34,733 nucleotides of DNA from Thermoflavimicrobium dichotomicum (GCF_900114055.1 NZ_FORR01000027.1:1-34733); one strand, 5' to 3'. Shown: positions 15,819 through 23,854, counted from the stretch's first letter. A program made the numbers and translations. Notes: generated by a model not told the origin, from the sequence alone.

Positions 15819-16301
15819 TTATTTTCTTCTATTTGCTTGCAGCCATCTCTTGTTCAGATTGCAAGTAGGAGTATTTATTTTCTGAATGATCGTAAGTTTC
15901 TCAACATGCAAGGCCTGCAAAATCCGATTCAGTTTCCTCATACTGATGTTTTGATATTCATTTTTTTCATCTTTACAAACCTGTGCAGGACTCACACCTA
16001 ATCGTTCAGCAAGTTCAGTTTGGCTGAGACCTTTCCAGATTCGAAGTTTGATGAGATGGGAACCCAGTTCATCAATCGTAACTTTCTCTTTGTCGAAATT
16101 GCCCGAAACTACATCTTCATATTCCCTCACATCACGGCGGAGACCACTTAGAACACAATCTAACTGACAAAAAGCAATTCCGATCATCTCAGGGGTATAT
16201 CCTTCCTCCTGCATTTTCCTTAACTCTTCCGCTCGATACTGCTCGTTCTCTTCCAACTCTTTCTTTGCCTTTACATACTGCTGTTCTGAATGAATTCTCA
16301 C
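15819..16301 (-). CDS. XRE-type helix-turn-helix regulator, second gene of a pair
   Basis: 160 residues. The frame is open to 16505, but the upstream part overlaps its neighbour and AAGGGGTG lies just before GTG 16301, so translation probably starts there (RIHSEQQYVKAKKELEENEQ after the initiator). The N-terminal half is a charged helix; the C-terminal half is a Cro/cI-type HTH (LGSHLIKLRIWKGLSQTELA then ERLGVSPAQVCKDE). The gene starts four bases after the stop of the nucleotidyltransferase-like gene, so the two are one operon. The arrangement resembles a toxin-antitoxin unit in which the HTH protein represses the operon, but that is inference. Confidence 0.75.
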   Translation of the reverse strand: MRIHSEQQYVKAKKELEENEQYRAEELRKMQEEGYTPEMIGIAFCQLDCVLSGLRRDVREYEDVVSGNFDKEKVTIDELGSHLIKLRIWKGLSQTELAERLGVSPAQVCKDEKNEYQNISMRKLNRILQALHVEKLTIIQKINTPTCNLNKRWLQANRRK

Positions 16302-16305
16302 AAAA

Positions 16306-16842
16306 TCACCCCTTAATGAGCTGAATAACCCCTTTAGGAATACCATCTTTATCTTTCCGAAACATCTGATCAAACTTCTTACCGTCCTTTGTCGCATAAA
16401 CACCGAAGCAATTCGGATAAATCTCGCATTGGTACTTGAACCACATCTCTGGCTTTGCTTCAAAATCACTGTTTGGCCGCCTTTCCCACCAGTTCCATAG
16501 CCCATCCTCAGATAGAGAATTCAGTTCATGAGCTAAGACAATTAATTCACGCAATACCTCAGCTCTGGTTTTACCTTCATCTGGGAAATCAAAATAGGCA
16601 TCGATATCGCCAGGTGTTTCTTTGTCTGTGCAGAAGGAACCGTCAATATAAACACATTCAATCCCCATCTTCCATAAGGGCTGAACCAAATACTCTAGAT
16701 TGTTGACTAGATGCCGTCTATGTCCTTCGTTCCATTGGAAAGTTGATTCATCACCAAGTACCAGAATGGATTCTTTCAATTTAGATATAGTCATGGTGTG
16801 ATCACCTTCCGGGAGATAGCCATATTCACTGAAACGTAACAT
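16306..16842 (-). CDS. DUF6932-like nucleotidyltransferase-fold protein
   Basis: 178 residues. The N-terminus (LRFSEYGYLPEGDHTMTISK after the initiator) and the core YIDGSFCTDKETPGDIDAYF have the layout of the DUF6932 group: a G-x-LPPG-H start followed by an iDGSFVTdK-x-P-xDiD motif, which resembles the GS...DxD metal site of minimal nucleotidyltransferases. Here DID keeps the two Asp residues. ATG 16857, 16842 and 16794 are all possible starts; 16794 has the best ribosome site (GGAAGGTGA), but only the earlier starts keep the family N-terminus, so 16842 is preferred. It is followed by the XRE gene. A function as toxin or antitoxin of the pair is possible but unproved. Confidence 0.65.
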   Translation of the reverse strand: MLRFSEYGYLPEGDHTMTISKLKESILVLGDESTFQWNEGHRRHLVNNLEYLVQPLWKMGIECVYIDGSFCTDKETPGDIDAYFDFPDEGKTRAEVLRELIVLAHELNSLSEDGLWNWWERRPNSDFEAKPEMWFKYQCEIYPNCFGVYATKDGKKFDQMFRKDKDGIPKGVIQLIKG

Positions 16843-17074
16843 GTTCCTCACTCTCATTTTATCCCATTTTGTTCACCTTATAACTTCTAGGTTAAAAGAT
16901 GGGTTCCTGCAAAAAAATATATCGATGAGACATTGGTATTTCATATAAACCAAACTTGCACTCAACTCATGTATTGTGAGATGGACATATTACCTTTCAA
17001 TTAAACCAAGTAGGAATCGGGTAGGACAAGTATCTTTCGCTCTATCTCCAAAGTAGCTCATTCACTCGACTATC

Positions 17075-17123
17075 CAAAAACAAACCCATCACCTGTTCAA
17101 AATTGAAAAAAGGTGATGGGTTT
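17075..17123 (-). terminator. CRISPR cassette 4 terminator hairpin
   Basis: Stem AAACCCATCACC (17082-17093) with GGTGATGGGTTT (17112-17123). The minus-strand side continues GTTTTTGG. No fic remnant precedes this copy. Confidence 0.75.
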
Positions 17124-17128
17124 GTTTT

Positions 17129-17221
17129 GTTTTTATTCTATAGTAGATCCAATACTCTGACAATGTTCTTTGTTTGGTATGATTCTATCTGAAGGTTTTC
17201 ATTCTATAGTAGATTCAATAC
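17129..17221 (-). CRISPR. CRISPR array 4 (2 repeats, 1 spacer)
   Basis: Repeats at 17129-17155 (leader-distal, one change: AATAAAAAC end) and 17195-17221; spacer of 39 nt. This is the array closest to cas6. Confidence 0.85.
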
Positions 17222-17493
17222 CCTAAATTCACCACACACCAAATCCCTTGTTATTTCTAGTATACACCCACTTAACCATCCCTTTCAACACTCTTTTTTT
17301 GTAGCAAACCTCCGGTCGTGTTCTCACCATTTTGCCAAAATGACTTGAAATCCCTTGATATATCTAGGTTTCAAGCATCTATGTTCAAAATGAGGTTCGC
17401 TGCACTCCAAGTATTCCAATCTATTTTTATGACAAATCAGACTCCTGAAGAAATGGATCATCCAATCGAAATAAATGTGGGCGACTCATCCCC
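17222..17493 (-). promoter_or_regulatory. CRISPR leader 4
   Basis: Collinear with leaders 1-3 for about 270 bases and cut short at the far end. TTGAAA (17288-17283), an 18-bp spacer and TATACT (17264-17259) read toward array 4. Past 17493 the sequence passes into the 3' flank of cas6. Confidence 0.72.
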
Positions 17494-17587
17494 ATTTAAA
17501 GCTTTTCCATATTGAGCCTAAATGAATGAGATACTACAACATCAAACTGGCTCACTCAATCTATTTCATCCAGTAAAATCCCCCTTC

Positions 17588-18334
17588 CTACCTCCTAACC
17601 TCAACCATCCCAAATCCCTGGCTTCCATAGCTGCCGAGTCCGGCTTCGTAGATCACCTGCTGCATCTTGACGGGGGCTTCAATGGCCAGTTTCAACTGAT
17701 AGGCCTTGATGTTTTTGCCATGGTACTGGATTAAAACAGCCGCCCGCTCGAGCTGGAAGGAACCGGGATCGACCAATTGTATATGGATTTCTTCATGATC
17801 AGGAAAAGGCTCTTTCCATTTGATTTCGTACCAATTGTATAGCGAGTAGCGCAGATTATCGTAGAAGCGGCTTTCCAGCGGATGGCAGAAATGCAGCTCA
17901 TCATCGATTCGAACCGGAACCGTGATGGGACTGATCGTCTCATAGGTCATCCTGGGTGCAAATGAAATCGCTTCTTTGACCCGCAGATCCACCAGGGGGA
18001 AACGCTCCCCCAGGAGGTGGAGACAGCCGAGTTGATTGACTCCTTCATAGATCGAACGAACGACCTCCACCTGGATCGAATCGACCTGAATCCTGCATTT
18101 CCCCTGTACTTCCATATGCGTCGGAAAGTGGGTACGCAAATCAAACCAGGGGCGTGAAAAAAGAAACGGTTTATACGCTTTTCCCCGAAAGGCAATCCCT
18201 TCAGAATGCAACCAACCGCTTAAATGGGGATTCACTTCCCGAATCGCACGGTAAAAATAACTGGTCAGATAGTAATTGAGACTGTAAGGCAGCGATGCCG
18301 GTTTCGGAATCGCAAACGTCATTTGAATCCGCAT
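17588..18334 (-). CDS. cas6: Cas6 CRISPR RNA endoribonuclease
   Basis: 248 residues of the RAMP fold. The C-terminal glycine-rich loop GLGSYGSQGFGMVEV (about residues 232-246) is the Cas6 signature, and the N-terminus IQMTFAIPKPASLPYSLNYY fits Cas6 as well. Cas6 cuts the array transcript within each repeat, leaving the 8-nt handle (here ending GAAAAC) on the crRNA. His45 in LHSEGIAF is a candidate catalytic residue, in the usual N-terminal position. ATG 18334 follows GGAAGGAAATAACGG. It lies 22 bases after the CARF gene and is probably co-transcribed with it; array 4 and its leader lie next on the same strand. Confidence 0.9.
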   Translation of the reverse strand: MRIQMTFAIPKPASLPYSLNYYLTSYFYRAIREVNPHLSGWLHSEGIAFRGKAYKPFLFSRPWFDLRTHFPTHMEVQGKCRIQVDSIQVEVVRSIYEGVNQLGCLHLLGERFPLVDLRVKEAISFAPRMTYETISPITVPVRIDDELHFCHPLESRFYDNLRYSLYNWYEIKWKEPFPDHEEIHIQLVDPGSFQLERAAVLIQYHGKNIKAYQLKLAIEAPVKMQQVIYEAGLGSYGSQGFGMVEVRR

Positions 18335-18356
18335 CCGTTATTTCCTTCCTCTCTGA

Positions 18357-19169
18357 CTAGCTTTCCCTTTCCAGTATCAGTCTGGCCAGGGAGGATAACT
18401 TGACCCGATTGCCCTCCCACACAAAGACTTTTCGATACCGTTCCACCAGCTCCTGGTGTGTCAAATTGGCAATGAAACACAAATCATCTTCAAAGGCCCC
18501 TTCTCGGGTCAAACGAGCGATGGTATTCGGGTGAAAATCCTGCCGCAACCTTTCCAGGACCGAATAGTCAAAGTCAAGCGGAAGGGCTGGCAGCTCAATC
18601 AAATCATGCCCATATTCTTCATAAACATACTTGACGGGAATGCCTTCAATCAGTCCCAACAGCGTTAAATAAGGAACAACCGCTTTATACCCGCCCGTGA
18701 TATTTAACACGATCGGATGCCCGGGTTTCCGATACTGTTCACAGATCCGACGAACAGCCAAAACCAGGGAGCGAATCCCTTCCTCCTGAAATTTTTTGGC
18801 ATCCGCCACCTGCAATCCTTTCAACACCTGGACATGGGTTTTCGCTCCCCATTTTTGCTGGCAAATCTCGCTCAGGACTTCGCCACACAATTTTGCCGCC
18901 AGGCTATCGGTCGCCAGGAAATATAAATGATCTCCCTTTGCTACCTGCATCCGGGCAAGACTATTGGTCTCCGCGCTAAACAGGGTAGGATCAAACGGAT
19001 CATGATGGGCTTTTTGCACAAGGATTTTAAAGAGCTCCTGATATCCTTCTGCTTCCAGTGTATCCTTTACAGGCAAACGGGTGAACTCTTGAAACTTTCG
19101 CTTTATCGATGTATCTTCACCCAGATTGCGTTGCATCGAAATTCCTACTGTTGAAATAATAACTTGCAT
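18357..19169 (-). CDS. CARF-domain protein, APE2256 family (cOA sensor or ring nuclease)
   Basis: 270 residues. The Rossmann-like CARF domain is marked by VIISTVGISMQRNL at the start, HLYFLATDSLAAKL, and the signature PIVLNITGGYKAVVPYLTLL (about residues 153-172), which is typical of the APE2256-type Csx/Csm6 group. These proteins bind the cyclic oligoadenylate made by Cas10; some degrade it (ring nucleases), others switch on an attached effector. The C-terminal 60-70 residues look like a small winged-helix or helical domain. A possible RLRQDFH stretch fits R-x5-H, but there is no other HEPN feature, so an RNase activity is not claimed. ATG 19169 follows AAGGGAG. It is divergent from the membrane protein gene, with 119 bases between them. 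Confidence 0.82.
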   Translation of the reverse strand: MQVIISTVGISMQRNLGEDTSIKRKFQEFTRLPVKDTLEAEGYQELFKILVQKAHHDPFDPTLFSAETNSLARMQVAKGDHLYFLATDSLAAKLCGEVLSEICQQKWGAKTHVQVLKGLQVADAKKFQEEGIRSLVLAVRRICEQYRKPGHPIVLNITGGYKAVVPYLTLLGLIEGIPVKYVYEEYGHDLIELPALPLDFDYSVLERLRQDFHPNTIARLTREGAFEDDLCFIANLTHQELVERYRKVFVWEGNRVKLSSLARLILERES

Positions 19170-19288
19170 ACATAACTCCCTTCATATCATCTATAAATGG
19201 ATGCAAAAAAATTATATAATATTTTCATAAAGCAGGAAATACTCAATTGACAAATGATTTCAAATCACTTGGCATAGGAGTGAAAGCA

Positions 19289-20383
19289 ATGAACGACTCT
19301 CCGAAACATGGCCAAAAAAAACAAAAAAAAAAGAAACACGATGCCTTGAAATGGATTGGTCTCATCTGTTTTGGTCTCTTTTTATTTGTCACCGGTGCTT
19401 TTGTTTCCCCGATCATCAACAAGCTCTTTAACACCACTCTGGTGTTCACAACCAATCCAACCAACCAGCAGGATAAACCGTCTATCCCCGAACAAGTCGA
19501 AAAAACCTGGCAAGAGGCGGATGTACTTGCCAACCAGTACGCCTATATGAGCTATCTGTTAAATGTGCTGGCAGTTGTCTGTACCATTGGAGGGCTCGCT
19601 TTGGCTTACTTCACATATCGGCAAGAGAAGAAAATTCCAGACATGATTACAGATAAAGTCACTGACGAAACACGAAAGATGCAAGAGCAATTGACAGCAG
19701 AACTGAAAGAGCTGGATCAAGCCATCGAGCAACGTTTAAAAGCGTTTGCCATTTTATCGGAACGATTTATCCTGCACCAACATGCACGTCAGATCCCTTC
19801 GTCGCATGAGTTTGAATTGATTAAAAAAGTGGAAAACATTTATCCTGAATTATGGGGGCTTTATTTTTTTAAAGCAGTCTTTTTGTGGTATGACTCCGAG
19901 CAAGTCGACATCGATGAAGCTGGTTGGAGAGAGAAGCGATATCACAAAAATCTGGAAGCGATTCGGCTCATGCAAGAGCACCTCAAACAAAATCCTGACC
20001 ATGACCGTGCTTATCTCTTCCTGATCAGCTGGAATCTGCAACTGATCCGATACGATATCAGCCATTATACGGAAGCGATTTATTACCTGAAAAAGTTGTT
20101 ACAAATCCATCCTACCTATTGCCATGATTATCAGCTACTCGGGATGAAAGAATGGTACCAGGCTTCATCTGATCGCTATCAGGAGCGAAATGGCCTCTTG
20201 TTTGCGGCCGAGTATCAAATTTATCGTTCCCGCCACCAAAACAGGGACTATTTTACAGAAAAAGACTCCACTGATCTGGAACGAAGGCTGGCAGATATCC
20301 GTTACAGGTTGAAAATTGACCCTGATCAGTTCCCGCCTGCTTTGGATCAGCGCCAAACTTACAAGCATAAAACACTCCTCTGA
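19289..20383 (+). CDS. Two-helix membrane protein with coiled-coil and TPR-like region, CRISPR-linked
   Basis: 364 residues; no family recognised. ATG 19289 follows TAGGAGTG, and an earlier in-frame start (19247) has no ribosome site. Layout: a lysine-rich N-terminus (QKKQKKKKH), a membrane helix at about 22-42 (WIGLICFGLFLFVTGAFVSP), an outer loop, a second helix at about 88-109, a charged coiled coil at about 115-160 (MQEQLTAELKELDQAIEQRL), then a soluble part with TPR-like helices (AIYYLKKLLQIHPTYCHDYQ and neighbours). The charge pattern puts both ends in the cytoplasm. It sits between the CARF/cas6 genes and the cmr operon. Membrane effectors with two helices and a cytosolic sensing domain are known in type III systems (Csx23-like layout), which suggests, but does not show, a cOA-linked membrane effector. 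Confidence 0.75.
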   Translation: MNDSPKHGQKKQKKKKHDALKWIGLICFGLFLFVTGAFVSPIINKLFNTTLVFTTNPTNQQDKPSIPEQVEKTWQEADVLANQYAYMSYLLNVLAVVCTIGGLALAYFTYRQEKKIPDMITDKVTDETRKMQEQLTAELKELDQAIEQRLKAFAILSERFILHQHARQIPSSHEFELIKKVENIYPELWGLYFFKAVFLWYDSEQVDIDEAGWREKRYHKNLEAIRLMQEHLKQNPDHDRAYLFLISWNLQLIRYDISHYTEAIYYLKKLLQIHPTYCHDYQLLGMKEWYQASSDRYQERNGLLFAAEYQIYRSRHQNRDYFTEKDSTDLERRLADIRYRLKIDPDQFPPALDQRQTYKHKTLL

Positions 20384-20488
20384 GCTTGCTCACAAACCGA
20401 TGAAATCATCCATTGCATGGCGAGTTATATCCTGTGAATCAGAAAAGGTGACTTAAAGAAACTGGCTCTAGAGGGGAAAGAAAAGCAT

Positions 20489-20595
20489 GTTGACAAACAA
20501 AGCGCACTTTTTCCAGTTGAGCGACTTTTCCTCTTCATAATTGAAAGGAAGCGAAACGGAAACGAAGCCCGGCGCTAAAAGAAGATTTTTTCAAA
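20489..20595 (+). repeat. Dispersed hairpin element, copy C (diverged)
   Basis: Begins GTTGACAAACAAAGCG like copy A and shares AAGCGAAACGGAAACGAAGC and the CGGCGCTAAAAGAAG end with it. A and C form a subgroup distinct from B, D and E. Confidence 0.65.
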
Positions 20596-20602
20596 TCTCG
20601 AG

Positions 20603-20717
20603 GTTGTTGACAAACCCGGTTTTCCTTTTCCAGTTGAACGACTTCTTGCTTGTTTTTAAGCAACGGGAGTGAAACGGAAAAGGAAAACCGGTATATAACG
20701 GATACTTTGTCAATAAG
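20603..20717 (+). repeat. Dispersed hairpin element, copy D
   Basis: Starts GTTGTTGACAAACCCGG and ends GATACTTTGTCAATAAGC, so TTGACAAA and TTTGTCAA are terminal inverted repeats. Inside, CCGGTTTTCCTTTTCC pairs with GGAAAAGGAAAACCGG, giving a 16-bp stem. Almost identical to copy E at 28959-29070. Confidence 0.88.
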
Positions 20718-20780
20718 CTGAAGATTTTTTCAGATCTCTTTGATCCTCTTGCCCAATCATCAATGTAAAGGAGAGACACG

Positions 20781-21899
20781 ATGTCTGAACAATCCATTCC
20801 CGAAAAAGTACCTGTTTTACATACCCGCTTTCGGATTGTCACACCCATGTTTATAAACGGCATCTACCCGCAAAAAGCGGAGCTTCGTCTCCCATCGGTG
20901 AAAGGATGTCTGCGCTTCTGGTTTCGAGCCATTCATCCGGGCTACTTTCTCCAGACAGACAAAAGAAAAAAAGCGCCTACCCTGGAAGAAGCGATTTTTG
21001 GCAGCGCCCAGCATGGACAATCCCGTTTCTTGATGCATCTGTCGAAGCACTCGCTTCGCCATGTTCCCTATACAGTGACCAACCACAAGCGTTCCTTTTT
21101 TGTCGTAAGAGGTGTGCCCAAACATTACTTTCCGCCCGGCCAATCCTTTTCTCTCTCATTTGCTTTTCGCCCCACAGAGGTTTCATGGATGAAGCAGGTA
21201 TACCAAGCGGTGCTCGCCAGTACATGGCTGTTGGGGAATATCGGTGGACTGGGAACCCGAACACGCCGAGGCTATGGCGCCCTCCTTCTCGAAGATTGGC
21301 AGCCTTATGATGCAGAAGGGTATCCTCCCATTTCTGAATGGCTCTCTTCCCTTCCCCAACTCCATCAAGTTTCCACCATTGACGAATGGATTCAGCAAAT
21401 TCGCCAAGGCTTGCAAACGATTCGTTCCTGGTTTCTAGCGCCTGAACGCCCTGTTCAGCACGTTTCACAGCGTTTTCCTAACACTCGTCTCAGCCAGCGA
21501 GCCCGTCTCTACTATCGGCCACAAGAGTTTGATTCGGAAGAAGCAGCCCGCCAGGAAGGGGAAAGAGTCCTCCATGCTTTTGCGAACGAGGCGTCGGAAC
21601 GGTTCCATCGGCTGGTATTGGGCCTTCCCATGTATTTGCAAGGGACCCAATATCATGCCGCTCCGCCTGAAGAATTCAAGTCCAAGCATGCCAAGCATGC
21701 TAAGCATGTCAAGCGCATGGCGTCTCCCATTTGGCTAAGGATCATACCGATCCAGCAAACATACACACCGATTTTCCTGTTGCCTCAAACATCACTGCCA
21801 GCAGTGAAGGGGTTGCCCGATCACTCTTTGCAGCAAAGTTACCAACTTTTGCAAGAACATTTGAAAGAGTTGGGTTATGAGGAGGTGTGGCTATCGTGA
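20781..21899 (+). CDS. cmr1: Cmr1, type III-B RAMP subunit
   Basis: 372 residues. The N-terminal motif VKGCLRFWFRA is the Cmr1 form of the family LRWWWRA, and the glycine-rich loop GGLGTRTRRGYGAL is at residues 155-168. Cmr1 caps the 3' end of the crRNA on the Cmr complex. ATG 20781 follows AAAGGAGAG. First gene of the plus-strand operon; its stop (TGA 21897-21899) overlaps the cas10 start as GTGA. A short lysine/histidine run near residues 300-310 (KHAKHAKHVKR) comes from a small tandem of AAGCATG units, a place where length could vary. Confidence 0.9.
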   Translation: MSEQSIPEKVPVLHTRFRIVTPMFINGIYPQKAELRLPSVKGCLRFWFRAIHPGYFLQTDKRKKAPTLEEAIFGSAQHGQSRFLMHLSKHSLRHVPYTVTNHKRSFFVVRGVPKHYFPPGQSFSLSFAFRPTEVSWMKQVYQAVLASTWLLGNIGGLGTRTRRGYGALLLEDWQPYDAEGYPPISEWLSSLPQLHQVSTIDEWIQQIRQGLQTIRSWFLAPERPVQHVSQRFPNTRLSQRARLYYRPQEFDSEEAARQEGERVLHAFANEASERFHRLVLGLPMYLQGTQYHAAPPEEFKSKHAKHAKHVKRMASPIWLRIIPIQQTYTPIFLLPQTSLPAVKGLPDHSLQQSYQLLQEHLKELGYEEVWLS

Positions 21900-23854
21900 G
21901 TGAACGCATCCTGCATTTTACCATCGGTCCTGTACAAAGCTTCATCGCCCAATCCCGACGGACACGCGATTTGCTGGCAAGTTCCTTTCTCCTCTCTTAT
22001 TTGTCAGGGGTAGCCATGCATCGGGTGATACAAGCCGGAGGTACCCTTCTCTTCCCATCGTTCGAGATCCATCAGAACGGGATTCAGGATGACTTGCTGG
22101 CAGCGATCCAACAGGCGGAAAAACAGGCATTTTCTGACTGGACTGGTCCCTGGATTGGCACCTTGCCCAATCGATTCAAGGCCCGTATTCCTTATGATTT
22201 TCATCCCAGTGCTTGCGTGGAGGCCGTGCAAAACGCTTGGCAACGGATCGCCAAAGCCGTCCAAACCCATATCACCCGCGAGCTCAAACAGGCCGAGATC
22301 GGCGATACCCTCTGGAATCGGGCAGAAACCCAGATGATTTGGGAACGGCAGATAAGCCATCTGTGGGAGATCACTTGGGCAATCGGTGAAGAGCATGATC
22401 TCCTTGATCGGCGTAAAAATTGGCGCACCCATCTGATGCCGATGGAGATCGGTGAAAAGTGCTCCATCATTAGCCATTACCAAGAGCTTTCCGGATCTCC
22501 TGGCAAATCCGAAGAACAGCAAGCCTTTTGGCGTGCCATTCATGAGTGCATGAGTGAAATCGATCCGGATGAAAAGCTGTCAGCCATCGCCATGATCAAA
22601 CGCCTCTTCCCACATGTGACCAAACAAGCGATCGGATGGCGCATTCCACCAGCAGCGATTCACATCCCATCCACCTTATATCTGGCTGCTTTGCCCTGGC
22701 GGGAGAAAGCCTGGCAACAGTGCCCGGAACTGGTCCAGGCCTATGGAAAAAAAGCAGGACAATACGGACTTGAACAACAGGATGTGAAAGTGCACTTTCC
22801 CCAACTTTTTGATTCCCTGACAGAAGACAGTATTCTTTTTTTCAAATTGCCTGGAGAGTTCACCCTCTCCCATACGGTAGAAAACACTATTTCCAAACAT
22901 CCTCGATTAAGCGATCGCCAAAAAAAAGAACTGTGCCACCTCTATCAGCAAATGATCGAAAAGGTGGGAGAGCCAGAACCTTACTACGCTCTCCTGATTT
23001 TGGACGGGGATCAGTTGGGAGCGCTCTTGCGCCAGATAGATGCAGGCAAAATCAGTCGGGCGATTACGCACTTTTCCAGGCAAATGAACGAAGCGGTTCG
23101 GAAATTCAAAGGGGTTCCCATATATGCAGGCGGAGACGACGTGATGGCCATGTTTCCGATGACCACCGCACTCGATGCCGCACGCCATCTACGAGAGCGC
23201 TATATCACTTCCTTCGCAGAGATTCGCCGTGAAGGAGTCCCTGCCACTTGCTCAGTAGCGATCGTCTATGCGCACTGCTCGACCCATCTGCAAGAGGTAC
23301 TCCAATATGGGCGGGAGCTACTTGAACAGCATGCCAAAGAACAGAGCGGAAGGGATAGCCTGGCGATGGGGATCTGGAAACGGACGGGTTCTGAAGTTAT
23401 TTGGACAGCTCCCTGGGAAGGGGCGAATGGGCAACCTTCCGCTGTCGACGTGCTTACTCAATTGATTCAAGGCGACACAAAACCAGAAGGTACCGAAGAA
23501 CTTGCCATAACAGAAATCCTTACCAACACGTACCTGAAAAAAATCCAAACCCATTTTGCCCACCTTCCACACTTCCCTTACTCATCGCTTGACCAGGGGA
23601 CTGATACACCTCTTAACCATAAAAAGCTGTTGGAAACCTTAATCACCAGCGATTTATACCGACTGTTCCAAAAGCAAATCGATCAGAATCCAGCCAAGAA
23701 ACGGAATATTCAACAAGCGGTTCGTGCCTTGCTTCAGGTCAGCTTTCGTTCGTGGCGGGAAGATGGTGCCATTCATTTGGCTGAAGGGGAGTTTCAAAGC
23801 AGTGCGGCACAATTCATCCATTTCTTAAGGCAAAAAGGGGAGAACGATTCGTGA
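21896..23854 (+). CDS. cas10: Cas10/Cmr2, cyclase subunit lacking an HD domain
   Basis: 652 residues. GTG 21896 is ten bases after GGAGG and overlaps the cmr1 stop by four bases, so it is preferred over GTG 21887. It begins at once with HFTIGPVQSFIAQSRRTRDL, which in longer Cmr2 proteins comes after the N-terminal HD nuclease; with family lengths near 850-900, the HD domain is absent. The palm cyclase motif GGDD lies at residues 412-415 (IYAGGDDVMAMF), with an earlier LLILDGDQLGALL that matches the other palm strand. The zinc-knuckle region is reduced (EKCSIISHY, no CxxC). Expected role: target-RNA-activated synthesis of cyclic oligoadenylate, with no DNA cutting of its own. Confidence 0.9.
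   Translation: MSERILHFTIGPVQSFIAQSRRTRDLLASSFLLSYLSGVAMHRVIQAGGTLLFPSFEIHQNGIQDDLLAAIQQAEKQAFSDWTGPWIGTLPNRFKARIPYDFHPSACVEAVQNAWQRIAKAVQTHITRELKQAEIGDTLWNRAETQMIWERQISHLWEITWAIGEEHDLLDRRKNWRTHLMPMEIGEKCSIISHYQELSGSPGKSEEQQAFWRAIHECMSEIDPDEKLSAIAMIKRLFPHVTKQAIGWRIPPAAIHIPSTLYLAALPWREKAWQQCPELVQAYGKKAGQYGLEQQDVKVHFPQLFDSLTEDSILFFKLPGEFTLSHTVENTISKHPRLSDRQKKELCHLYQQMIEKVGEPEPYYALLILDGDQLGALLRQIDAGKISRAITHFSRQMNEAVRKFKGVPIYAGGDDVMAMFPMTTALDAARHLRERYITSFAEIRREGVPATCSVAIVYAHCSTHLQEVLQYGRELLEQHAKEQSGRDSLAMGIWKRTGSEVIWTAPWEGANGQPSAVDVLTQLIQGDTKPEGTEELAITEILTNTYLKKIQTHFAHLPHFPYSSLDQGTDTPLNHKKLLETLITSDLYRLFQKQIDQNPAKKRNIQQAVRALLQVSFRSWREDGAIHLAEGEFQSSAAQFIHFLRQKGENDS

Larger units (their letters stand above)
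20384..20780. other. Intergenic region before the cmr operon
   Basis: No gene. Two hairpin elements in tandem (C and D) fill most of it. Only about 60 bases remain between element D and cmr1, with AAAGGAGAG as the cmr1 ribosome site. TTGACA occurs at both element starts, so an element-borne promoter is conceivable; I see no convincing -10 at the right distance. Confidence 0.5.

Noticed and set aside
16302-16505. Longer N-terminus of the XRE protein
   Set aside because: It overlaps the nucleotidyltransferase-like gene in another frame, while a good ribosome site precedes GTG 16301.
18357-18590. RLRQDFH in the CARF protein as a HEPN RNase motif
   Set aside because: It fits R-x5-H by chance-level similarity only; no surrounding HEPN helices are recognisable.
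21896-23854. EEHDLLDRRKN in Cas10 as an HD nuclease site
   Set aside because: It lies in the middle of the protein, in the region corresponding to the LLDARKNLR segment of Cmr2, not in an N-terminal HD fold.
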